Positions 23,039-30,138 of a stretch of DNA of 35,039 bases are shown here, one piece after another; the stretch's first letter is position 1, and each line of letters opens with the position of its first letter. Both the position numbers and the translations under genes were made by a program. Source of the stretch: Comamonadaceae bacterium (GTDB lineage Bacteria > Pseudomonadota > Gammaproteobacteria > Burkholderiales > Burkholderiaceae_C); the NCBI GenBank assembly GCA_947371775.1, contig CANBQX010000003.1, forward strand, positions 1 through 35,039. Direction: 5' to 3'. The notes under the pieces were generated by a model, which searched no databases, was not told the origin of the DNA, and saw nothing but the letters and a program-made list of their open reading frames with translations.

Positions 23039-26011
23039 ATGAAACGGATGCTAATCAACGCCACCCAGGCAGAAGAACGCCGCTTGGCCATCGTCGACGG
23101 ACAAAAACTCCTCGACTACGAAATCGAAATCGAAGGGCGCGAACAGCGCAAGGGCAATATTTACAAGGCCGTCGTCACCCGCGTCGAGCCTTCGTTGGAG
23201 GCCTGCTTTGTGGACTACGGTGAAGACCGCCACGGCTTCCTGCCCTTCAAGGAAATCTCCAAGCAGTACTTCCAGCAAGGCGTGGCCGTGAACAACGCGC
23301 GCATCCAGGACGCGATTCGCGAAGGCCAGGAACTGCTGGTGCAAGTGGAAAAAGAAGAGCGCGGCAACAAAGGCGCTGCGCTCACCACCTTCGTGTCCTT
23401 GGCTGGACGCTATGTGGTGCTGATGCCCAACAACCCCCGTGGCGGTGGCGTGAGCCGCCGCATTGAGGGCGACGACCGCGCCGACCTCAAAGAAGCCTTG
23501 GACCAGTTGGAATACCCCAACGGCATGTCCATCATCGCGCGCACTGCCGGTATCGGCCGCAGCGCACCCGAATTGCAGTGGGACTTGAATTACCTGCTCA
23601 AGCTCTGGAACGCCATTGACGGTGCTTCCAAAGGCGGCAAAGGTGCGTACCTGATTTACCAGGAATCCAGCCTGGTGATCCGCGCCATCCGTGACTACTT
23701 CAACCACGACATCGGCGACATCCTGATCGACACCGACGACGTGTACGAGCAGGCCCAGCAGTTCATGGCCCATGTGATGCCAGAACACGCCGCCCGTGTG
23801 AAACGCTACCGCGACGACGCGCCCCTGTTCAGCCGCTTCCAGATTGAGCACCAAATCGAATCGGCCTATGCGCGCACGGTGCAATTGCCCTCCGGCGGCG
23901 CCATCGTGATTGACCATACCGAAGCACTGGTGTCGGTGGACGTGAACTCGGCACGCGCGATCAAAGGCGGCGACATCGAAGAAACCGCCACCCGCACCAA
24001 TTTGGAAGCCGCCGACGAAGTGGCACGCCAAATGCGCTTGCGTGACTTGGGCGGCCTGATCGTGATCGACTTTATCGACATGGAAGAAAGCCGCAACCGC
24101 CGCGAAGTGGAAAGCCGCTTGCGCGACGCGCTGCGCCAGGACCGTGCCCGCGTGCAGTTCGGCACCATCAGCAAATTCGGCCTGATGGAAATGAGCCGCC
24201 AGCGCCTGCGCCCTGCGCTCAGCGAAGGTGCTTCCATTCCCTGCCCGCGCTGCGGTGGTTCCGGCCACATCCGCGACACGGAAAGCTCGGCGCTGCAGAT
24301 TCTGCGGATCATTCAAGAAGAATCCCTGAAAGACAACACCGCCTCGGTGCTGTGCCAGGTGCCGGTGGACGTGGCCTCGTTCCTCTTGAACGAAAAGCGC
24401 ACCGAGATCGCCAAAATCGAACTCAAGCAGCGCATCAACGTGCTGATGGTTCCCAACAAAACGCTGGAAACTCCCAACTACAAACTCGAGCGCCTCAAGC
24501 ACGATGACCCGCGCCTGGACCACATCGAAGCCAGCTACAAAATGGCCGACGACATGGAAGAGGCCACCGGCGTGACACGCCGTTCGCAAGAACCCACCAA
24601 CAAGCAAACCCCTGTGATCAAAGGCGTGCTGCCGGATGCACCGGCACCGGTCGCGCCTGTCAAAGCACCCGTGGCGCCGGCCGCACCGGTTGCGGCCAAA
24701 GTGGCTGCACCGGTGGCTGCTGCGCCTGCGTCTGGCGGACTGCTGGGTTGGATCAAGGGGCTGTTCGCCTCTCCTGCGCCGGCACCCAAAGCGGCTCCTG
24801 CGGCAACACCGGCCAAGACGGAAGAACGCCGCGATGGCCGTGGCAACCGCGAAGGCGGCCGTGACGGCGGACGTGGTGGACGTGGCGGCGAAGGCCGTGG
24901 CCCGCGCAACGAGTCCGGACGTGGTGAATCGCGCTCCGAAGGCCGTGGCGAAGGACGCAATGGTGAACGTGGTGAGCGCGGCGGCCGCGGCGGCCGTGGC
25001 CGCAATGGTGAGCGCGGCGCACAGCGCGAACGCTTTGACCAAGACGGCAAGCCCATGGCGGCTGAGTTGGACGCAGTCAACGTGTCGCTGGACGCTGACG
25101 CGCCCCGCCAGGAACGCGCACCCCGCACCGAGCGCGGTGAACGCGGCGGCCGTGGCCGTGGCGGCGAACGCGGTGCCGAGCGCAACGAGTCCGGTGACGC
25201 AAATGTCTCTGTGGGTGCGGAAGGCGCCAACGCTGAACGCGAACCCCGTGAACCCCGCGAAGGCCGTTCGCGTGGCGGACGTGGCCGTCGCAATGACCGT
25301 GGCCCCCGCACCGAAGATGGTGCAGTCGAAGGCAACACTCCCGTTGAAGGGCAAGAGCCGTCAAACACGGTGGACGGTAACGACAGCAACGAAGGCCGCG
25401 AACCCGGCCAACGCCGTTCGCGCGACCGCTATGGTCGTGACCGTGGCGAGCGTGGCGCGCGCAACGAGCGCAGCGAGGCATCCAGCCAAGCTGCCAACGT
25501 CCAAGGCGACGGCGAGCCGGAAGTCGAACACGTGGTTCGGGCGTCTTACTTCACCCAGCCCGCTGCAGCGCCTGCACCCGTGGTCGCCGAGGCACAAGAG
25601 CAAGCGCCCAGCCCTGCGGCACCTCGCGCGGACGACCCTGTGGCTGTAGCGCCATTGGCAATGCTTACACCAGTTGCACCTGCTGCACCGGTTGCACCGG
25701 CTGTTTCACCCGTGGCATCCACCCCGGTGGCGGCGGCGAGCCCTGCACCGGCATCGGCCAGCATGCCCAAAGTCAGCGACTTTGCCCTGCCTTTGGACGA
25801 GCTGCAAACCGTGGCGCAAAGCTCGGGTCTGCAGTGGGTGAATTCGGATCCCGCGCGCATTGCGGCGGTGCAAGCCGCTATCGCAGCTGAAGTGCCTGTG
25901 GTGCACCCCCCCCGTGAGCGCCCCGCGCCTGTGGCAATCGATGCAGGCCCCCTGGTCTTGGTCGAAACCAAGCGCGATTTGGCACAGATGAAACTGCCGA
26001 TGGGTGAGTAA
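23039..26011 (+). CDS. rne: Ribonuclease E
   Basis: The 990-residue endoribonuclease is the core of the RNA degradosome. Catalytic half: S1 domain (about 35-120), then the DNase I-like region with Mg ligands Asp301 (VDVNSAR) and Asp344 (VIDFIDM), and the zinc-link CPRC (Cys402, Cys405). The C-terminal half (about 530-990) is disordered: Ala/Pro-rich blocks flank a long Arg/Gly/Glu-rich section (about 590-830), ending in a conserved-looking tail LVLVETKRDLAQMKLP. ATG 23039 is chosen over an ATG three codons earlier because AAAAGGA is eight bases upstream and the family starts MKRMLINAT. Confidence 0.97.
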   Translation: MKRMLINATQAEERRLAIVDGQKLLDYEIEIEGREQRKGNIYKAVVTRVEPSLEACFVDYGEDRHGFLPFKEISKQYFQQGVAVNNARIQDAIREGQELLVQVEKEERGNKGAALTTFVSLAGRYVVLMPNNPRGGGVSRRIEGDDRADLKEALDQLEYPNGMSIIARTAGIGRSAPELQWDLNYLLKLWNAIDGASKGGKGAYLIYQESSLVIRAIRDYFNHDIGDILIDTDDVYEQAQQFMAHVMPEHAARVKRYRDDAPLFSRFQIEHQIESAYARTVQLPSGGAIVIDHTEALVSVDVNSARAIKGGDIEETATRTNLEAADEVARQMRLRDLGGLIVIDFIDMEESRNRREVESRLRDALRQDRARVQFGTISKFGLMEMSRQRLRPALSEGASIPCPRCGGSGHIRDTESSALQILRIIQEESLKDNTASVLCQVPVDVASFLLNEKRTEIAKIELKQRINVLMVPNKTLETPNYKLERLKHDDPRLDHIEASYKMADDMEEATGVTRRSQEPTNKQTPVIKGVLPDAPAPVAPVKAPVAPAAPVAAKVAAPVAAAPASGGLLGWIKGLFASPAPAPKAAPAATPAKTEERRDGRGNREGGRDGGRGGRGGEGRGPRNESGRGESRSEGRGEGRNGERGERGGRGGRGRNGERGAQRERFDQDGKPMAAELDAVNVSLDADAPRQERAPRTERGERGGRGRGGERGAERNESGDANVSVGAEGANAEREPREPREGRSRGGRGRRNDRGPRTEDGAVEGNTPVEGQEPSNTVDGNDSNEGREPGQRRSRDRYGRDRGERGARNERSEASSQAANVQGDGEPEVEHVVRASYFTQPAAAPAPVVAEAQEQAPSPAAPRADDPVAVAPLAMLTPVAPAAPVAPAVSPVASTPVAAASPAPASASMPKVSDFALPLDELQTVAQSSGLQWVNSDPARIAAVQAAIAAEVPVVHPPRERPAPVAIDAGPLVLVETKRDLAQMKLPMGE

Positions 26012-26042
26012 TCAGAGCATGTGCCGCTACCCAGCGGCGCAT

Positions 26043-26073
26043 AAAAAAAGGGCACCTCGGTGCCCTTTTTTTT
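26043..26073. terminator. Bidirectional terminator between rne and hemY
   Basis: Seven As, GGGCAC (26050-26055), loop CTCG, GTGCCC (26060-26065), eight Ts. It serves rne on plus; the hemY stop codon (TAA, 26074-26072) overlaps its T-tract on minus, so hemY ends inside the structure. Confidence 0.88.
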
Positions 26074-27304
26074 ATTCCCTGCGCTGCACTACCGCATCAA
26101 GCGCGCGTTGCGCGTCGCGCTGAAGTTCCAAGTCGGTGGTAAGGGCCACAGACTGGCGAAACAGGTGCTGGGCTTTGCCCCACAGGCCCAGGCGCGCGCA
26201 CATCACACCCGCCAGGTACTGCAGCAAAGCATCGCGCGGTGCCGCCATTTGGGCCGACTCGATGCGAGAGAGCCAGGCAGTGTCGGGCGTGCCGTCTTGC
26301 TGGCTAAAGCCTGATTCGATGGTTCGTACCAACTGGCGGCGCTGGCCGTGGGTCAATGCATTCGCTTGGCGCACCATGCGCTCCCATACCGGCAGGAGCC
26401 ATGCGCGCGACTGCGCGGCGTCCGCACCCAGGGCCAGCCAGTGGCGGGCAGCGGCCAGGGCCACATCGGTCATGCCGCGCTCGTTGGCGTCGAGCTGACC
26501 CCAGGCCTGCAAAAGCTGCGATGGGTCTTTGGCGGCAAACAGCAGCTCCATCGCCAATGCGCGCGAGATACTTTCGCCCGAGCCCTTGGCCATCGCCTTG
26601 TGTTTGACCAGCAAGCGCACGGTTTCCAGCGCCAGCGCCGTCTTGCCCTGCAGGCGTGCCACCCGAAAGCGCAGGCGCAATGCCACCGTGCGTCGGGCTG
26701 CGCCTTGCGGCAAACGATCCAGCCACTGCATGGCGGCGTCGGCGTCATGGTCGTCCAGCGCCCAGCGGGCGGCCCGCAAATGAAAGCCGTCTTGCGTATC
26801 GGTCACAGCAGGGTCACTCAAGGCCTGGCTGGCTTGGTGGAAATGGCTGTCGCGCACTGCGCGGTCTTGCAAGGCGTGCGCACTTTCTGCTGCGAGCAAA
26901 TGGAGCATGGCTTGCAGACGCAGGTTGCGTCGCACGGAGTCCTCTTCCGGATCCGGCCCTACTTGCAGTGCCAGAGCATGTTCAGCCGCTTTGCGCGAGC
27001 GTACAAACCGCCCCGCCACCAGGTGCACCAGCGCATCGACCATGGCGGCATGCACCAGCCGCTCGCGGTGCTGAATACGCCAACGCCGGGCTTGTGCGGG
27101 GATGCTGGCAAACGCCGCAAACCCGCGCAGCGCCACATGCAATAGCACAAAGGCACCGGCCAGCACCAAAAGCACCAAATTCAAGGAGACATCAATGCGG
27201 TACGGGGGCCAAAACAAGGTCACGGTGCCTGGGTTGCCGGCGGCGAACAAAGCGCTGGCCGCGGCCACGCCAAAGAGTGCCATGAGCCAAAAAACGGCGC
27301 GCAT
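26072..27304 (-). CDS. hemY: HemY-type membrane protein with TPR region
   Basis: The 410-residue inner-membrane protein has two N-terminal transmembrane helices (about 3-22 and 41-60) and a long helical region of tetratricopeptide-like repeats (about 80-400). It is encoded at the end of the hemC-hemD-hemX-hemY cluster; the proteobacterial HemY of this type is associated with heme synthesis but is not the protoporphyrinogen oxidase of Gram-positives. It starts three bases after hemX. Precise biochemical role unknown. Confidence 0.9.
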   Translation of the reverse strand: MRAVFWLMALFGVAAASALFAAGNPGTVTLFWPPYRIDVSLNLVLLVLAGAFVLLHVALRGFAAFASIPAQARRWRIQHRERLVHAAMVDALVHLVAGRFVRSRKAAEHALALQVGPDPEEDSVRRNLRLQAMLHLLAAESAHALQDRAVRDSHFHQASQALSDPAVTDTQDGFHLRAARWALDDHDADAAMQWLDRLPQGAARRTVALRLRFRVARLQGKTALALETVRLLVKHKAMAKGSGESISRALAMELLFAAKDPSQLLQAWGQLDANERGMTDVALAAARHWLALGADAAQSRAWLLPVWERMVRQANALTHGQRRQLVRTIESGFSQQDGTPDTAWLSRIESAQMAAPRDALLQYLAGVMCARLGLWGKAQHLFRQSVALTTDLELQRDAQRALDAVVQRRE

Positions 27305-27307
27305 CGC

Positions 27308-28351
27308 TCAGCGCCCCGCCGCAGCAGTGGACAAAGCTGCCAGCGTTTCGTCCACGCGGGGCAGCTCCAGCGTGCGCATGCGCGTCTGCACCTGCTGCAA
27401 CAAAGCAGCGGCGGTCTGCGTCTTGCGCGACTCGGGCGCAAAGTAGCGACTCAGAACCGAAGCGGCCGTGGCCAAATCAGCGCGCGCGGGCTCAATCTGG
27501 CGGGCCAACAGTCCCAAGCGGGCATTCAGGATGCGCAGCTTGAAGTTCTCACGCAAGAAAAAGGATTGCTCGGGCGAGAGCAGTGCGGCCTCGGGCTCGG
27601 AGATTTTGCTCACACGCACCAGGTCTTTCACGTCGGCCTGCACCTGGGCCCATATGCGCAACCACCACAGCGAAATCGCCTCCTGCGGCTTGCGCGCCAA
27701 GGTCTCTGGCGGGCGGGCCAAGCCCACCGCATTGGCAAGGGGAAAATCGTCGGCCAGCAGCGCCAGCTCATCGAGCTGCAGCAACAGCGTGGGCGTGTCT
27801 GACAAAGGCGTGGCCTGAATGCGCGCTACGTCGCGGGCAATTGCGCGCTGCAAGGGTGCCAAGCGGGGTTGCGCGGTGCGGGCCAGCCGTGCGTCTGCGG
27901 ACTTGAGCGCCGAGAGCATGGGGTCTACGCTGCCGGTGAATTGGGCCTGTTGTTGCGCCAGGCGGATGGCCGAGTCAATGTCAGCCACCAGGTTTTCGTC
28001 CCGCGAGCGCGACAGGCTTTGAATCAGTTCCTCAACCTGGGTGCGCTGCAAGGCCACTTCGGCGAGTTTGGCGTCACTCACGGCCAACTTGGCGGCTGTT
28101 TCCAGCGCAAGGTCTTGCGCTTGGCGGGCGCTGCTTTTTGCCTCAGCAGCCTGTCCTATCGCGTCGCCACTTTGCCGTGCGAGCTGCTCTTGCATGGAGC
28201 TGACTTTTTGCCACACCAGCACACCCACCACCAAAGCCAGCACTGCAAGGAGGGCCGTGCCATACACCAACCAGCTGCCTGCCGACGGGCGCTCGGGTAC
28301 AACTGCAGGTTCGGGGCGGGTATCAGAGGCGTCAGCGGGGGCGGTAGTCAT
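27308..28351 (-). CDS. hemX: HemX-like membrane protein
   Basis: The 347-residue protein has a short cytoplasmic Pro-rich tail (1-26), one transmembrane helix (about 27-47), a probable coiled coil (about 50-125, rich in Gln, Ala, Leu, Glu) and a helical C-terminal domain. It is often annotated as a uroporphyrinogen III C-methyltransferase-like protein, but it lacks the SAM methylase motifs, so that activity should not be assumed. ATG 28351 overlaps the hemD stop as ATGA; the longer upstream frame shadows hemD. Confidence 0.9.
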   Translation of the reverse strand: MTTAPADASDTRPEPAVVPERPSAGSWLVYGTALLAVLALVVGVLVWQKVSSMQEQLARQSGDAIGQAAEAKSSARQAQDLALETAAKLAVSDAKLAEVALQRTQVEELIQSLSRSRDENLVADIDSAIRLAQQQAQFTGSVDPMLSALKSADARLARTAQPRLAPLQRAIARDVARIQATPLSDTPTLLLQLDELALLADDFPLANAVGLARPPETLARKPQEAISLWWLRIWAQVQADVKDLVRVSKISEPEAALLSPEQSFFLRENFKLRILNARLGLLARQIEPARADLATAASVLSRYFAPESRKTQTAAALLQQVQTRMRTLELPRVDETLAALSTAAAGR

Positions 28352-29154
28352 GCTCGGGATTCTATAGACGCCACCAGGTCCGCCAGCACCGGGCGCGTCT
28401 CGTGCACCCAGCCAAATCCCGCCTGGCGCGCTGCAGCGGCAATGCGCGGATGGGTCGCAAGCGCCTTGGCATGTTCCCAGCCCTGCCCAGGCGCAGCGTC
28501 CAGCAGGTAGGACAGACCCTCGGCGCTGCTCAATATCCACACCGAACCATCGCAAGCCGCTTGTGCAACCCGGTCCAGCTCGGCAGCACCCCAAACGGGT
28601 GCACGCCGCTCGTAGGCCACGACAAAGTCCGCCCCACCGCCCGCCGCCTCGATCTGCTGCGCCAGCCAATCCCGACCTGTGCCCGACACTGAAGGCATTG
28701 GTGGCGTCCTGCTGGCCGCACGCCCCCGAACGATCAGCACCCGTGTTCCGGACTCGACCTGGGGTCGCACCACGCGCCACAGCGCCTCGGAGTCAAATTG
28801 GGCGTCGGCTATGCCAGGCGCATCGATGCGTGTGCGCTGCACACCGCAGGCCTGCAGCACGCTTTGGCTGCCAGGCCCGGTAACCCAGGCCCGCAGCGAT
28901 GGACGCCAAGTGTTGGCACTTTGGGCCGCTTGCTGTGCGAAAAAATGGCTGACTGCATTGCCGCTGACGAACATGACGGCGTCATAGCGATCAAGCTGGG
29001 CCCACGCGTGCACCAAGGCCGCCTTGTCCGCAACGGGGTGGATGGTGATCAGCGGCAGAGACACCGCATCGACTCCAAAAGCGCGCAGGTTTTCGACCCA
29101 GACCTGCCCCTCTGTGGCAGGACGGGTCACGATGGCGCGGGGCACGGGGGGCAA
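28348..29154 (-). CDS. hemD: Uroporphyrinogen-III synthase HemD
   Basis: The 268-residue enzyme cyclises hydroxymethylbilane to uroporphyrinogen III with ring D inversion. The N-terminal AIVTRPATEG and the central FVSGNAVSHFF match the two-domain HemD family, which is poorly conserved overall; position after hemC supports the call. No ATG is available: TTG 29154 or GTG 29145 must start it. I give the longer form, but GTG 29145 gives an N-terminus (MPRAIVTRPA) closer to the family. The gap from hemC is 9 or 18 bases. Confidence 0.9.
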   Translation of the reverse strand: MPPVPRAIVTRPATEGQVWVENLRAFGVDAVSLPLITIHPVADKAALVHAWAQLDRYDAVMFVSGNAVSHFFAQQAAQSANTWRPSLRAWVTGPGSQSVLQACGVQRTRIDAPGIADAQFDSEALWRVVRPQVESGTRVLIVRGRAASRTPPMPSVSGTGRDWLAQQIEAAGGGADFVVAYERRAPVWGAAELDRVAQAACDGSVWILSSAEGLSYLLDAAPGQGWEHAKALATHPRIAAAARQAGFGWVHETRPVLADLVASIESRA

Positions 29155-29163
29155 GGCAGGCGG

Positions 29164-30084
29164 CTACGAGCGTGAAGCGCTTTGCGCGGCGACGGCAGCT
29201 TGCAGTTCTTGGGCCACTTTTTCACCCAAACGCAGAGCCGATGCCAGATCAGCCACCGCGGCTTGGCCGCTGACTTGCACCAAGGGATTCACGCCCTCAG
29301 GGTCGCCCCAGGCAGCGTGGAGTTGCAAGACATCTCCGGCAAAGCGCGCATGCGCTGCCAATGGCATGGAACAGCTGCCGCCCATCACCCGGCTCACTGC
29401 GCGCTCGGCCGATACGGCAAGAAAGGTGGGCCAATGCACCAGCGAAGCCAGCACCTGTGCCACGTCATGGCGGCTCTCGGGAATTTCAATACCCAGCGCG
29501 CCCTGCCCGGCTGCGGGCAGCATCACATGGGGCTCGAACACCTGCGCGATCCGGGAACCCAACTCCAAGCGCTTGAGTCCTGCCGCCGCGAGCACGATAC
29601 CGTCGTACAGGCCCTCGTCGAGCTTTTTCAAACGGGTATCGAGGTTGCCGCGCAGAGGCTCAATCCGCAAATCCGGGCGCATTGCGCGCAGCAGTGCCAC
29701 ACGGCGCAGGCTGGAGGTACCCACCACAGCACCCTGCGGCAGATCGGCAAACTTCGGGTAGCGGGCAGACACCCAGGCGTCGCGCGGGTCTTCGCGCTCC
29801 ATGACGCAGGCCAAGGCAAACCCTGCGGGCAGCTCCATGGGAACGTCTTTGAGTGAATGCACTGCCAAATCGGCGCGGCCCTCCTCCAAGGCGGTTTCCA
29901 GCTCTTTGACAAACAAGCCTTTGCCGCCCACTTTGCTCAAAGACCGGTCCAAAATTTGGTCGCCCTTGGTGGTCATGCCCAACAGGCTCACCTGGTGGCC
30001 TTGGGCCTGTAGCAAGGACTGCACATGGTGGGCTTGCCAAAGCGCCAAACGGCTCTCGCGGGTGGCTATGGTGAAGTGTTGCAA
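29164..30084 (-). CDS. hemC: Hydroxymethylbilane synthase (porphobilinogen deaminase) HemC
   Basis: The 306-residue enzyme polymerises four porphobilinogens. IATRESRLALWQA (6-18), HSLKDVP (76-82) with catalytic Asp80, GTSSLRR (122-128) and Cys238 in GGSCSMPL, the dipyrromethane cofactor attachment, are all present. The start must be TTG 30084: an in-frame stop lies three codons upstream and no ATG occurs before conserved residues. It heads the minus-strand hem cluster and diverges from ppc. Confidence 0.96.
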   Translation of the reverse strand: MQHFTIATRESRLALWQAHHVQSLLQAQGHQVSLLGMTTKGDQILDRSLSKVGGKGLFVKELETALEEGRADLAVHSLKDVPMELPAGFALACVMEREDPRDAWVSARYPKFADLPQGAVVGTSSLRRVALLRAMRPDLRIEPLRGNLDTRLKKLDEGLYDGIVLAAAGLKRLELGSRIAQVFEPHVMLPAAGQGALGIEIPESRHDVAQVLASLVHWPTFLAVSAERAVSRVMGGSCSMPLAAHARFAGDVLQLHAAWGDPEGVNPLVQVSGQAAVADLASALRLGEKVAQELQAAVAAQSASRS

Positions 30085-30106
30085 AGTTGTTCGCTATTGG
30101 TAATTT
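30079..30106 (+). promoter_or_regulatory. Candidate ppc promoter
   Basis: TTGCAA (30079-30084) and TAATTT (30101-30106) with a 16-base spacer. It overlaps the hemC start codon, so expression of the two genes may interfere. The predicted start near 30113 gives a short leader to ATG 30139. Confidence 0.4.
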
Positions 30107-30138
30107 TGAGAGAGCCAGAGGCTTTATTGGATGCTAGC

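Noticed and set aside
23051..25354. 767-codon open frame on minus, antisense to rne, plus a 337-codon frame in a shifted plus frame
   Set aside because: Both are shadows of the repetitive, GC-biased RNase E coding sequence and have low-complexity composition.
24636..25500. DNA-level repeats (GGCCGTGG, CGTGGTGAACG-like words) as a tandem or CRISPR-like array
   Set aside because: They are irregular and follow the Arg/Gly-rich codons of RNase E; spacing and unit are not constant.
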